A stretch of 64,000 nt of DNA from Micromonospora sonchi (GCF_014646235.1 NZ_BMNB01000005.1:124001-188000), one strand, 5' to 3'. Counted from the first letter of the stretch, positions 41,900 to 52,059 are shown. Translations and numbers: made by a program. The notes: generated by a model not told the origin, from the sequence alone.

Positions 41900-42820
41900 A
41901 TGCTCCGTACCGTCATTCTCGCCGCCTCCCGGTCATCCCGGATGGAGCGGCTCGTCGAGACGGCTCCGTTCTCCCGGGACGTCGTGCGCCGGTTCGTCGC
42001 CGGCGCGCAGAGCACCGACGCGTTGCGCGTGACCCGCGAACTCGTCGAGGACGGTCTCGCCGTCACCCTGGACAACCTCGGCGAGGACACCGTCACCGGT
42101 GAGCAGGCCACCGCCACCCGGGACGAGTACGTGACGCTGCTGCGGATGCTCGCCCAGGCGGGCCTGACACCGGCCGCCGAGGTGAGCGTCAAACTGTCCG
42201 CGCTCGGCCAGGCCTTCGACGAGCAGCTCGCCTACGAGAACGCCCGGGCGATCTGCGCCGCGGCCGACGCCGCGGGGACCACGGTCACCCTGGACATGGA
42301 GGACCACACCACCACCGACTCGACCCTGGACATCCTGGCCAAGCTGCGCGAGGACTTCCCGTCGACGGGGGCGGTGCTGCAGGCGTACCTGCGGCGAACC
42401 GAGTCGGACTGCCGCGAGCTGGCCTCGGCCGGCTTCCGGGTGCGGCTGTGCAAGGGGGCGTACTCCGAACCGGAGTCGGTGGCCTACCAGGCGGCCCGCG
42501 AGGTGGACAAGTCCTACGTCCGCTGCCTGAACATCCTGATGTCCGGCGACGGCTACCCGATGCTGGCCACCCACGACCCCCGCCTGATCGCCATCGGCGA
42601 GGACCGGGCGCGCTGGTTCGATCGCGGCACCGACCGCTTCGAGTTCCAGATGCTCTACGGCATCCGGCCGGAGGAGCAGGCCCGCCTGGTCGGCGAGGGC
42701 TACACCGTGCGCACCTACGTCCCGTACGGCGACGACTGGTACGGCTATCTGATGCGCCGCCTCGCCGAGCGCCCCGCCAACCTCGCTTTCTTCGCCCGCG
42801 CGGTGGCCTCCCGGAAGTAG
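41900..42820 (+). CDS. Proline dehydrogenase
   Basis: Monofunctional FAD-dependent proline dehydrogenase of 306 residues, oxidising proline to pyrroline-5-carboxylate. Family motifs: VSVKLSALG, TLDMEDHTTTDSTL, QAYLRRTESDC, RLCKGAYSEP, LATHDPRLI and FEFQMLYGIR. The P5C dehydrogenase partner is not in the window next to it. ATG at 41900 is 6 bases after a TACGCT box (41888-41893), so the message is probably leaderless. Upstream ATGs in frame would precede that box. Confidence 0.93.
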   Translation: MLRTVILAASRSSRMERLVETAPFSRDVVRRFVAGAQSTDALRVTRELVEDGLAVTLDNLGEDTVTGEQATATRDEYVTLLRMLAQAGLTPAAEVSVKLSALGQAFDEQLAYENARAICAAADAAGTTVTLDMEDHTTTDSTLDILAKLREDFPSTGAVLQAYLRRTESDCRELASAGFRVRLCKGAYSEPESVAYQAAREVDKSYVRCLNILMSGDGYPMLATHDPRLIAIGEDRARWFDRGTDRFEFQMLYGIRPEEQARLVGEGYTVRTYVPYGDDWYGYLMRRLAERPANLAFFARAVASRK

Positions 42821-42856
42821 CCCGGCGTCGCACCGGGAACGACTGACGGTAATCGC

Positions 42857-42885
42857 TTGACTCGCTTAGCTAATGCCATTAGCCT
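42857..42885 (+). promoter_or_regulatory. Promoter and operator of hydrolase-TetR operon
   Basis: TTGACT (42857-42862) and TAGCCT (42880-42885) with 17-base spacing form a near-consensus promoter, 7 bases before the ATG at 42893. The perfect palindrome GCTAATG-C-CATTAGC (42869-42883) overlaps the spacer and -10 box: a clear repressor site for the TetR protein of the same operon. Confidence 0.75.
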
Positions 42886-42892
42886 CCTGGCT

Positions 42893-43693
42893 ATGACGAA
42901 TAGCTTTGTTGAGCGCGACGGTGGCCGGATCGCGTACGAGGTGCACGGGCAGGGGCCGCTGGTGGTCCTCTCGCACGGCATGGGAGAGAACCGCCACTCC
43001 TACCGGCACCTCATTCCGCTGCTGGTCGCGGCGGGCTACCGGGTGGCCTCGGTCGATGTCCGGGGGCACGGCGACTCCAGCGCCGGATGGCCGACGTACG
43101 CCCCGGCCGAGGTGGGCGGCGACCTGCTGGCGGTGGTCCGCGATCTGGATGGCGGGCCAGCCACCCTGGTCGGCAACTCGTCCAGTGCCGCGGCGGTGGT
43201 CTTCGCCGCCACCGACGCGCCGGAGCTGGTCACCGGCATCGTGCTGGTCGGCGCGTTCGTGGCACAGCCGAAGCTCAACCCGTTCATGCGTCTCGCCGTG
43301 GCGGCAGTGGTCCGCAGTCCGCGACTGTTCGGGATGTTCCACCGCACCCTCTTCCCGGTGCACCGGCCGGCCGACGACGCGGCGTACCGCAGGGAGTTGG
43401 TGGCCGCGCTCCGGCGGCCGGGCCGGATGGTGCCGGTGCGGGGCGTGATCGCTCCGACCGAGCCGCACTGGACCGCGCGGGCCCCGCAGGTACGGCAGCC
43501 GGTGTTGGTCCTGATGGGCACGAAGGACCCGGACTTCCCCGACCCGGCGGCCGAGGCCCGGGCCGCCCGGCGGCTCTTCCAGGTCGCCGAGGCGCGGATG
43601 CTCACCGACGCCGGGCACTACCCGCACGCCGACCGGCCGGAGGCGATGACGGCCGAGCTGGTCGACTTCCTGGCGGTGACCGACCGTGGCTAG
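42893..43693 (+). CDS. Alpha/beta-fold hydrolase
   Basis: Alpha/beta hydrolase of 266 residues, substrate unknown. HGMGENRHSYRHLIP provides the oxyanion region, the nucleophile serine is in VGNSSSAA (last elbow glycine replaced by serine), the acid in LMGTKDPDF and histidine in DAGHYPHADRP. First gene of an operon with a TetR regulator whose start overlaps this stop by 8 bases. The promoter carries a palindromic operator, so expression is likely induced by the hydrolase's substrate or product. ATG at 42893; ATGs upstream would precede the promoter. Confidence 0.85.
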   Translation: MTNSFVERDGGRIAYEVHGQGPLVVLSHGMGENRHSYRHLIPLLVAAGYRVASVDVRGHGDSSAGWPTYAPAEVGGDLLAVVRDLDGGPATLVGNSSSAAAVVFAATDAPELVTGIVLVGAFVAQPKLNPFMRLAVAAVVRSPRLFGMFHRTLFPVHRPADDAAYRRELVAALRRPGRMVPVRGVIAPTEPHWTARAPQVRQPVLVLMGTKDPDFPDPAAEARAARRLFQVAEARMLTDAGHYPHADRPEAMTAELVDFLAVTDRG

Positions 43694-44264
43694 GGCCGGG
43701 CTCAATCCGCAGGTCGTGGTGCGCGCGGCGGCTCAACTCGCCGACGAGGTCGGGTACGAGAAACTGACCCTGGCCGCCCTGGCCAGCCGGCTCGGCGTCG
43801 CGTTGCCCAGCCTCTACAAGCACGTCAGGGGTGCCGACGCGCTCGCGCAGAAGCTCTCCGCGCTGGCCATTGCCGAGTTGGCCGACGAGATGATGACCGC
43901 TGCCGCCGGTCGCAGCGGCGGGGACGCGCTGCGCGCCGTGGCCGTCGCCTACCGGTCGTACGCCAGGCGGCATCCCGGCCGTTACCCGGCCTCCCAGCGA
44001 GTGCCGGACCCGGCCGATCCGGAGCACCTGGCCGCGGGAGAGCGTGCGGTGGGCATCGCCTACGCCATGCTCCAGGGGTACGGGATCGACGGTGACGCCG
44101 CCGTGGACGCGGCCCGGATGTTCCGCGCCGCCGTGCACGGTTTCGTCGCGCTGGAGGCGACCGGTGGCTTCGGCCTGCCCCGCGAGGTCGACCGTTCCTT
44201 CGCGCAGTTGATCGCCGCCCTCGACGTCGCCTTCCGCTCCTGGCCGTCGGCCGTCGCGGGATGA
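43686..44264 (+). CDS. TetR/AcrR-family regulator (WHG domain)
   Basis: Repressor of 192 residues. N-terminal HTH at about 12-50 (LADEVGYEKLTLAALASRLGVALPSLYKHV); C-terminal WHG/TetR_C-type ligand domain with YRSYARRHPGRYPAS and the helix FRAAVHGFVALEATGGFG. GTG start at 43686 lies within the hydrolase gene (8-base overlap). It probably binds the GCTAATG palindrome upstream of the operon and controls itself and the hydrolase. Confidence 0.9.
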   Translation: MARAGLNPQVVVRAAAQLADEVGYEKLTLAALASRLGVALPSLYKHVRGADALAQKLSALAIAELADEMMTAAAGRSGGDALRAVAVAYRSYARRHPGRYPASQRVPDPADPEHLAAGERAVGIAYAMLQGYGIDGDAAVDAARMFRAAVHGFVALEATGGFGLPREVDRSFAQLIAALDVAFRSWPSAVAG

Positions 44265-44336
44265 TCGGCCCGATCGTGATCTCGCCAGCTGGGGCCCGAC
44301 CGTCCTCAGTGGTGTGTGGCTCGTACGCTTCGGGGC

Positions 44337-45746
44337 GTGAATCACGGGAAACCCGAGGCCGGCGATGCTTTGCCGGAGACTGTCGCGTCGAGTGCGGAGC
44401 CGGTAGCGCCCAGTGCGGAGCCTGCCGCGCCTGAACTGCTGGCCGCCGCGCCCGAACCGGCGACCGCTCCGGCGCGGCGGCGCTGGTGGCGGTGGGCGCT
44501 GCCGGTCACGGCCGTGCTGCTGCTGGCCGGCGCCGTGCCGGTGGCGTTGGTGGCGATCGGCGACGCCGATGTCGAGACGCCGGCCGAGGCCGTGGCGCCG
44601 ACCGAGAACCCGACCACCCTCGCCGCCCGGCAGGTCGCCGAGCGGATCAACGCGCAGCTGGATCGGCAGTCCGCGGCGCTGCTCGCCGGCGACCGGGCCG
44701 GCTTCCTGGCGATCGCGGATCGCAAGGTCCACAGTGACCTGCGGCGTCGGTTCGCCGGGCTTCGGGAACTGCGGGTGACCCGCTGGGAGGGCCGCCCGAA
44801 CGGCCTGCCCACGCCGGCCGGCAACGCCGGTGAGTGGCGGTTGTCGGTGGAGTTCCGGTACTGCTTCGTGGAGCCGGACTGCCGGCCCAGCCCGTTGCTG
44901 GTCAACACCTTGTGGCGGGACGGGACGGAACCCCGGCTGATCGAACTGGAGAAGTCGACGTCCACCCCGCAGGTGGGCGGTCGGGTCCGAGCGCAGGCCG
45001 GCACCCTGCCCTGGGAGGTCAGCAAGCTGGCGGTCGTGGTGGGCAAGCGCACGATCGTGGGCACCACACCGGCGTACCGCGACCGGCTGCCGGGCCTGTT
45101 GAAGCGGGCCGAGGCGGCGGCCAAGGTGGCCGACGGGTACGTCGTGGACGGCGCGGTGCCCGAGCGGTACCGGATCTTCTACGCCGGCCCGAAGGAGTGG
45201 AAGCGCTGGTACGGCGGAGATCAGCCGGAGTGGGGCGCCGGCTACGCCGTCAACGTCGGCGGCGGTCATCACGACGTGGTACTCGGGCCGGACAGCTTCA
45301 ACGACAGCGCCTATCTCGACGTGATGCTCCGGCACGAGCTCGCGCACGCCGCCTCGTTGCCGGAGAACGACTACTGGGACGATTCGGCCTGGTGGTTGAT
45401 CGAAGGGCTGGCCGAGCACGCAGGGGCCGACGGTGCGTCGGTCGCCCGGTACGACGGGCTGATTCCCACCCGGAAGTTCGTCAAGGGCGACTGGACCGGC
45501 AAACTGGACAAACTGCTGCCCGCCGAGGACGCCTCGACCGAGGAGGCGATCGGCAGCTACGGCGTCGCGTACCTCGCCTTCCGGTACCTCCTGGACCGCT
45601 TCGGTGAGGAGAAGGTGCTCGCCTTCGTCAAGGTGGTGGTGCACGACCTACGGGTGCCGAGGCAGGTTTCCGAGGAGATTTTCGGCAAGCCCTGGAGCAA
45701 GCTGCAGGCCGACTGCGCCAAGTACATCCGCCGCGCCGTCAACTGA
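44337..45746 (+). CDS. Membrane-anchored gluzincin (peptidase MA-like)
   Basis: Protein of 469 residues with one transmembrane helix near residues 50-75 (WALPVTAVLLLAGAVPVALVA) and a large extracytoplasmic domain. The zinc motif H333-E-L-A-H337 is followed by E356 in LIEGLAEHAG, the HExxH+E gluzincin pattern of peptidase MA-like proteins. The N-terminal cytoplasmic segment is Pro/Glu/Ala-rich. Residues about 100-260 may be an NTF2-like or propeptide domain. GTG at 44337 follows a TACGCT box (44324-44329) at 7 bases. A cell-surface protease role is likely; substrate unknown. Confidence 0.78.
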   Translation: MNHGKPEAGDALPETVASSAEPVAPSAEPAAPELLAAAPEPATAPARRRWWRWALPVTAVLLLAGAVPVALVAIGDADVETPAEAVAPTENPTTLAARQVAERINAQLDRQSAALLAGDRAGFLAIADRKVHSDLRRRFAGLRELRVTRWEGRPNGLPTPAGNAGEWRLSVEFRYCFVEPDCRPSPLLVNTLWRDGTEPRLIELEKSTSTPQVGGRVRAQAGTLPWEVSKLAVVVGKRTIVGTTPAYRDRLPGLLKRAEAAAKVADGYVVDGAVPERYRIFYAGPKEWKRWYGGDQPEWGAGYAVNVGGGHHDVVLGPDSFNDSAYLDVMLRHELAHAASLPENDYWDDSAWWLIEGLAEHAGADGASVARYDGLIPTRKFVKGDWTGKLDKLLPAEDASTEEAIGSYGVAYLAFRYLLDRFGEEKVLAFVKVVVHDLRVPRQVSEEIFGKPWSKLQADCAKYIRRAVN

Positions 45747-45791
45747 GGGCGTGCAGCGGTCGGATCGACGCCGGCTCGTAGCATGGGCCGA

Positions 45792-47170
45792 GTGCGCCGC
45801 CTCGACCCGCCACGGCCGGCCGCCGCCATGCGGCCCCGCCTGCTCACCGCCCTGTTCGCCGTCGCCGTCCTGACCCTCACCAGCGCCGCCTCCTGTGGTG
45901 CCGACGAGCCGTCGATCGCGCTCGCCTCGGCCACGCTGGCCCCGGTGACGGAGGAGATCGACGCCCCGGCCACGGTCACCGCCCGGGCGGCGGCGACCCT
46001 CACCGCGCCCGCCGACGGGACGCTGGCCAGCCTGCGGGTCGAGCCGGGCCAGCGGGTCAGACGCGGCCAGGTGCTCGCGGTGGTCAACTCGCCGTCGGCG
46101 CGGGAGCGGCTCCGCCAGGCCCGTGCGGCGTTGAGCGCGGCGAAGCGGGCCGGCGGTGGTGGTGGGGGCGACCTCGCCGGCTCACTGGCCGGCACCGATC
46201 GGGCCGCGGCCGAGGCGCACTCGGCCGCCCGCACCGCCGCCAAGAAGATCAGCGACCCGGAGCTGCGGAAGGCGCTGCTCGCGCAGGTCGAGTCCGCCCG
46301 GCGACAGTACGCCGCCGCCGCGCGGGCCGCCGACCGCGCGGTACGCGAGGTGCAGCGTGGCGTCCGCAACCTCAACTCCGCTGTCGGCGCGCTCGCCACC
46401 GCCCAACGACTCCAGGCCCAGCAGGCGTACGACCTGGCCAAGGCGACCGTCGACGCGCTGACGCTGCGCGCCCCGATCGCCGGGGTGGTGCAGCCGGGTG
46501 GTGTGAGCACCGCCGGCTCGGCGAGTGCGCTCGCCGGGCTGCTCGAGGCACCGGGTGGACTCCCGGCCGGGCTCGACCCGGCGGTGCTCGGCGGCGCACC
46601 GGCCGGGCCGCCGCCGGGCGTGGACACCGCCGTCCCGGTCGGCGGCCGGGTCACCGCCGGAACCCCGGTGCTGACCGTGGTGGACACCGGCGAGCTGGGC
46701 CTGTTGGCCGAGGTCGACGAGACCGACGTGCTGCTGGTCCGGGCCGGCCTCACCGGCACGGTGGAACTGGACGCGGTGCCCGGTGCGACCTACGCGGCCA
46801 GGGTCCGCTCGATCGACGTGCTGCCCAGCACGTCGGCGCGGGGTGGGGTCAGCTACCGCGTCCGGCTGGCGCTCGGCGCCGGCCGGTTCGGCGAGGCGGA
46901 ACCGGCACCGATCCCACGGCCCGGCATGAACGCCGTGCTGCGGCTGCGGGTCCGGGAAGCGGCGGAGGCGGTCACCGTGCCCGCGTCGGCGGTCTTCTCG
47001 ATGGACGGGAGGGACGCGGTCTGGCTGGTCCGGGACGGCCGGGCTGACCGGGCGGTGGTCACCGTCGGCGTGCAGGGTCAGGATCTGGTGCAGATCGTGG
47101 ACGGTGTGCAGCCGGGGGACCGGGTGGTGGTCCGCGGCGCCGACCAGGTGAGCGACGGCCAGGAGGTCGG

Positions 47171-47174
<4 letters not shown>
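45792..47174 (+). CDS. HlyD/MacA-type membrane-fusion lipoprotein
   Basis: Periplasmic-adaptor-like protein of 460 residues, exported as a lipoprotein (hydrophobic LLTALFAVAVLTLTS, lipobox S-A-A-S-C, C35). It has a biotinyl-lipoyl-like half motif (APADGTLASLRVEPGQRVRRGQVLAVV), a long alpha-helical hairpin (about 95-220), the second half motif APIAGVVQPGGV, and beta-barrel and MP domains. In Gram-positives such proteins work with MacB-like exporters. GTG at 45792 is 7 bases after a TAGCAT box (45779-45784). First gene of a three-gene operon (GTGA overlap). Confidence 0.88.
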
Positions 47175-47958
<784 letters not shown>

Positions 47959-47962
<4 letters not shown>

Positions 47963-49143
47963 GGCTGGCCGAGGCGTGGCGGGTGGCGTCGGACGCGCTG
48001 CGCGCCAACCGGATGCGCAGCCTGCTGACCATGCTCGGAGTGATCATCGGGGTCGCCTCGGTGGTGTTGCTGGTGGCCATCGGCACCGGCACCAAGCAGA
48101 CGGTCGAGCAGCAGGTCGAGGGGCTCGGCTCCAACCTGCTGCTGGTCGTGCCGGGGCGGCTCGACGTGGGTTCCGCGCCGGCGGTCTCCCCGCTGACCCT
48201 GCAGGACGTGGACGCCGTCGGCCGGGTGGTCGGCGATCCCGGCCGGGTCGCGGTGACGGTCGCCTCCGGCGCGACCGTACGCGCCGGCACCCGGCAGGAC
48301 TTCACCACCGTGCAGGGGGTGCTGGAGACCACCCCGGCGGTCTTCGCCCGGGACGTGGCCCGGGGCCGCTACCTGAGCCGGTCCGATGTGGACACCGGAC
48401 GGCGGGTCGCGATCCTCGGCGACTCGGTCGCCCGGATCCTGTTTCCGGACCGGGAGGCGGTGGGCCAGCAGATCAACGTCGCGGGGGTCCGGTTCCGGGT
48501 GATCGGCGTCTTCGCGCCGCTGGGGCAGAGCCTCGGCGTCGACCGGGACGACGAGGTGCACATACCGGTGACCGCGGCACAGCGGTTGTACGGCACCCAG
48601 CGGGTGGACGCGATCGCGGTGAAGGCACCGGACCGGGAACGCATCGACGAACTGGGCGAGCGGATCGTGGCGGAGTTGAACGGCCGACATCCCGGCACCG
48701 AGTTCAGCGCGGTCACCCAGGAGCAGATTCTTGGCGTGCTCGGTGACATCCTCGGCATCCTGACCGGCGTACTGGCCGCCATCGCGGGCATCTCGCTGCT
48801 GGTCGGTGGCGTCGGCGTCTCCAACATCATGCTCGTTTCGGTCCGGGAACGGACCAGGGAGATCGGGTTACGCAAGGCCGTCGGCGCCCGTCCCCGCGAC
48901 ATCGGCGTCCAGTTCCTGCTGGAAGCGGTGCTGCTGACCGCGATCGGTGGGCTGACCGGGATGGCCCTCGGCGTGGGCGGTGCGCTGCTGGTGGCCGCAG
49001 TCTCGCCCATTCCGGCGGCGGTGACCTGGTGGTCGTTGGCGCTGGCCTTCAGCGTGTCGGCGGCGGTGGGGATCGTCTTCGGGGTGGTGCCCGCGCAACG
49101 GGCCGCCCGGCTCGACCCGGTGGTCGCCTTGCGCGCCGAGTGA
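47959..49143 (+). CDS. MacB/FtsX-type ABC permease
   Basis: Permease of 394 residues with the MacB layout: one N-terminal helix (LLTMLGVIIGVASVVLLVAI), a large extracytoplasmic MacB_PCD domain (about 55-265), then three helices (LTGVLAAIAGISLLVGGVGVSNIM, FLLEAVLLTAIGGLTGMALG and ALAFSVSAAVGIVFGVVPA). The conserved VRERTREIGLRKAVGAR loop contacts the ATPase. Works with the ATPase and adaptor upstream as a tripartite-like exporter. GTG start overlaps the ATPase stop. Confidence 0.93.
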
Positions 49144-49175
49144 TCGTGGCCGAAGATGATCGCTGTTGACGAACC

Positions 49176-49204
49176 GGGTGCGAGCCACCCGACCAGGGGT
49201 TTTT
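49176..49204 (+). terminator. Possible terminator of exporter operon
   Basis: GGGTG-CGAGC-CACCC stem-loop 33 bases after the permease stop, followed 9 bases later by a run of five T. A weak intrinsic terminator. Confidence 0.4.
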
Positions 49205-49359
49205 CGCGAGTTGCCGGGATCGGGGTCATGATCAGTTGCAGGAAGGGATCGCGCCGGTCACAGCGGCCCCGCTACCGTACTGGTAACACGCGCGTCGCCG
49301 GCCGTGCGGGAGGACCTGTGGGGCGGCACGCGCCGGGCATGGGATTGGTCGGGTGAGCC

Positions 49360-49569
49360 ATGGCCGGGTCGCAGTCCGACGGTCGGCTGTCGGATGTCAA
49401 GTTCCTCACCGTCGCGGAGGTGGCGACGGTCATGCGGGTCTCCAAGATGACGGTCTACCGTCTCGTGCACAGCGGTGAGTTGACCGCCGTGCGCGTCGGC
49501 AGGTCGTTCCGGGTGCCCGAGCACGCGGTGCACGAGTATCTCCGCGGTGCCTTCCAGGAGACCGCCTGA
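49360..49569 (+). CDS. BldC-like excisionase-type HTH protein
   Basis: Small DNA-binding protein of 69 residues, MerR-like/excisionase winged helix of the BldC/BdtA group. Core: FLTVAEVATVMRVSKMTVYRLVHSGELTAVRVGRSFRVPEHAVHEYL. Same position as Rv0500A in mycobacteria and, from memory, BldD-target bdtA near bldN in Streptomyces. These proteins bind DNA cooperatively and regulate development or general transcription; its targets here are unknown. ATG at 49360. Confidence 0.88.
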   Translation: MAGSQSDGRLSDVKFLTVAEVATVMRVSKMTVYRLVHSGELTAVRVGRSFRVPEHAVHEYLRGAFQETA

Positions 49570-49790
49570 CGGCGGGCGGATCCGGCCCGACAGGCCCGGT
49601 GAACGGGCATCGACCGGGGGCGCGTTGGTCCCGCCGTCGCGGCCCCGCTACGCTGGACTGGCGATCGTGACCGCTGGTGCGCCCCGTCGCCCACCCCGCC
49701 GGTCCGATCCGTTTGTCCGCAAGCGGTCGCCGACGCCACTGTTCACGGCGTCTTCCGATCGCGCCGCACGTTGCATCGAAAGGCTGTCGT

Positions 49791-49892
49791 ATGGGCTCGG
49801 TGGTCAAGAAGCGCCGCAAGCGCATGGCTAAGAAGAAGCACCGCAAGCTGCTGCGCAAGACCCGCGTCCAGCGTCGCCGTCTCGGCAAGTGA
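49791..49892 (+). CDS. bS22/AURKAIP1-COX24-like basic peptide (33 aa)
   Basis: Tiny, very basic protein of 33 residues ([20 protein letters not shown] then [13 protein letters not shown]). This is the actinobacterial AURKAIP1/COX24-domain peptide, known from mycobacteria as ribosomal protein bS22 on the small subunit. Half its residues are Lys or Arg. ATG at 49791 with GAAAGG about 8 bases upstream. It corresponds to Rv0500B, next to the BldC-like gene, as here. Confidence 0.9.
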   Translation: MGSVVKKRRKRMAKKKHRKLLRKTRVQRRRLGK

Positions 49893-49955
49893 CGGAGGCC
49901 GGGCTGCGGCCCGGCCCCTCCGTGACTTGCCAACTGTCGACCCTCGGAGGCACAG

Positions 49956-50015
49956 GTGATCAGGCCGTGGCTGTCCCGGCTCGGTCTCAGCTGCCGGGGT
50001 AGGTGCGAGACGTGA
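49956..50015 (+). CDS. Leader peptide ORF coupled to epimerase gene (19 aa)
   Basis: GTG at 49956 has a strong CGGAGG Shine-Dalgarno at 5 bases and opens a 19-codon frame (VIRPWLSRLGLSCRGRCET) whose TGA stop overlaps the epimerase GTG at 50012 (GTGA). The epimerase start itself has no good ribosome site, so this short frame probably delivers ribosomes by coupling. The peptide is basic with two cysteines. No earlier knowledge of such a leader is claimed. Confidence 0.5.
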   Translation: MIRPWLSRLGLSCRGRCET

Positions 50016-51085
50016 CCCCCGGTGGCTCGGTGAGCCCTCCGGGGGTCGTCGTCGTGACCGGGGTCAGCCGTTACCTCGGCGCGCACGTCGCCGCCCGGCT
50101 GGCCGCCGACCCCCGGATCGACCGGGTCATCGGCGTCGACGTGCCGGAGCTGGCGCCCGAGGTCGGCGGCTTGCTCGACCGGGTCGAGCGGGTCCGCGTC
50201 GACGCCGGCGCGGTCGGCGGGCTCCTCGCCGACCTCGACGTCGACACCGTGGTGCACCTGGCCCTGGCCAGCGCCCCCGATCCACAGCACGGCGACCGGG
50301 CGGCGATGAAGGAACAGAACGTCATCGGCACCATGCAGCTGCTCGCCGCCTGTCAACGGGCACCCCGGCTTCGCAAGCTGGTGGTCCGCTCCTCGACGGC
50401 GGCGTACGGTGCCTCGTTCCGGGACCCGGCTGTCTTCACCGAGGAGACCGAGCCGCGGGAGGTGCCGCGCGGCGGCTTCGGCCGGGACATCCTCGACATC
50501 GAGGGGTACGTCCGCGGTTTCCGCCGCCGGCGTCCCGACGTGACCGCCACCGTGCTGCGCTTCGCACCGTTCATCGGCTCGACGGCCGACACCACGCTGA
50601 CCAGGTATTTCTCCCTGCCCGTGGTGCCCACCATCTTCGGTCGGGACGCCCGGTTGCAGTTCCTGCACTTCGATGACGCGTTGGAGGTGCTGCACCGGTC
50701 GGTCGTCGAGGACCACTCCGGCACGTACAACGTCGCGGGGCCCGGGGTGCTCGCCCTGTCCCAGGCGATCCGGCGTGCCGGCCGGGTCGCCGTCCCGGTG
50801 CTGGAGCCGGGCCTGTCCGGCGCCGTCGCTCTCGCCCGGGCCATGGGCTACGGCCGCTACGGGCTCGACCAGGTCGACCTCTTCGTGCACGGACGGGTGG
50901 TGGACATCTCCCGACTGGAACGGGAGTACGCCTTCACCCCCCGCTCGACCGCCGCCGCGTTCGACGACTTCATCCGGGCCCACCACGGCCGTGCCCTGCT
51001 GACCCGGGACCGTCTGGCCGCCGCCGAGCAGTTGGTGCTCGACGGGATCCGGCAGGTCCGCGCCGCCGCCCGGGAGCGGTCGTGA
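50012..51085 (+). CDS. NAD-dependent epimerase/dehydratase (SDR extended)
   Basis: Extended SDR of 357 residues. N-terminal cofactor motif VVVVTGVSRYLGAHVAARL (TGxxxxLG variant), LVVRSSTAAYG near the catalytic Ser/Thr, and a late YAFTPRSTAAAF segment. The usual YxxxK is not obvious (DIEGYVRGFRR), so classical sugar-epimerase activity is doubtful. It corresponds to Rv0501 (galE2) upstream of an acyltransferase gene, which suggests a lipid-related role. GTG at 50012 overlaps the leader ORF stop and is preferred to GTG at 50003. Confidence 0.8.
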   Translation: MTPGGSVSPPGVVVVTGVSRYLGAHVAARLAADPRIDRVIGVDVPELAPEVGGLLDRVERVRVDAGAVGGLLADLDVDTVVHLALASAPDPQHGDRAAMKEQNVIGTMQLLAACQRAPRLRKLVVRSSTAAYGASFRDPAVFTEETEPREVPRGGFGRDILDIEGYVRGFRRRRPDVTATVLRFAPFIGSTADTTLTRYFSLPVVPTIFGRDARLQFLHFDDALEVLHRSVVEDHSGTYNVAGPGVLALSQAIRRAGRVAVPVLEPGLSGAVALARAMGYGRYGLDQVDLFVHGRVVDISRLEREYAFTPRSTAAAFDDFIRAHHGRALLTRDRLAAAEQLVLDGIRQVRAAARERS

Positions 51086-52059
51086 CCGGGCCCGGGGAGC
51101 AGCGTGACGGGACGCGCCGCGACGGCGGGTTCGCCGTGCCGCCACCGGTGTCCTCCTCCGCCGCCGCCGAGCCGGCCGCGCAGAACGGCCACCACCCGGC
51201 GGTGGCGGACCAGCCCGGTGACGACTGGGACCGGCGGATCGCCAGCGGGCTGGCGTTCCTGCGTCGGCGGCTGGCCGGCGACTACGAGGTGGACGAGTTC
51301 GGCTTCGACCCGGAGCTGACCCAGGCGGTCTTCCACCCGCTGCTGCGCCGGCTCTACCAGGACTGGTTCCGCACCGAGGTCAGCGGCCTGGAGCACGTCC
51401 CCGCCGACGGCGCCGGGCTGGTGGTCGGCAACCACTCCGGCACGGTGGCGCTGGACGCGCTGATCCTCTCCACCGCCCTGCACCACGAACACCCGGCCCG
51501 TCGCTTCCTCCGGCTGCTCGGCGCGGACCTGGTCTTCCGGATGCCCGTGGTCTCCGAGGTCGCACGCAAGACCGGCGGGACGGTGGCCTGCAACCCGGAC
51601 GCCGAGCGGCTGTTGCGCGGCGGTGAGCTGGTCGGCGTCTTTCCGGAGGGCTTCAAGGGTGTCGGCAAGCTGTACGCGGAGCGCTACAAGCTGCAGCGCT
51701 TCGGTCGGGGCGGATTCGTCTCGGCGGCGCTGCGCACCGGCACCCCGATCATCCCGGTCGCGATCGTCGGCGGCGAGGAGATCTATCCGATGCTCGCCGA
51801 CATCAAGCCGTTGGCCCGGCTGCTCAAGCTGCCGTACTTCCCGGTGACGCCGACCTTTCCCTGGCTCGGTCCGCTGGGCATGGTGCCGCTGCCGAGCAAG
51901 TGGCTCATCCAGTTCTGCCCGCCGATCCCGACCGCCCACCTGACCGACTCGGCGGACGATCCGCTGGTCGTGTTCAACCTCGCCGACCAGGTCCGGGAGA
52001 CGATCCAGCAGACCCTGCACGAGTTGCTGGAACGGCGTCCGGACCCGTTCGGTCCTTGA
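51082..52059 (+). CDS. Lysophospholipid acyltransferase-family protein
   Basis: PlsC-type acyltransferase of 325 residues. The acyltransferase block I reads VVGNHSGTVALDALIL (H..D), block II is near ADLVFRMP, block III VGVFPEGFKG and block IV IIPVAIVGGEE. An N-terminal 45 residues are low-complexity. It overlaps the epimerase stop by 4 bases, so the two are co-expressed; Rv0502 has this position. It probably acylates a glycerophospholipid intermediate on the cytoplasmic membrane face. Confidence 0.88.
   Translation: MTGPGEQRDGTRRDGGFAVPPPVSSSAAAEPAAQNGHHPAVADQPGDDWDRRIASGLAFLRRRLAGDYEVDEFGFDPELTQAVFHPLLRRLYQDWFRTEVSGLEHVPADGAGLVVGNHSGTVALDALILSTALHHEHPARRFLRLLGADLVFRMPVVSEVARKTGGTVACNPDAERLLRGGELVGVFPEGFKGVGKLYAERYKLQRFGRGGFVSAALRTGTPIIPVAIVGGEEIYPMLADIKPLARLLKLPYFPVTPTFPWLGPLGMVPLPSKWLIQFCPPIPTAHLTDSADDPLVVFNLADQVRETIQQTLHELLERRPDPFGP

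Noticed and set aside
43602..45644. Minus-strand frame of 680 codons
   Set aside because: Covers TetR and metallopeptidase genes antisense; no motif recognised.
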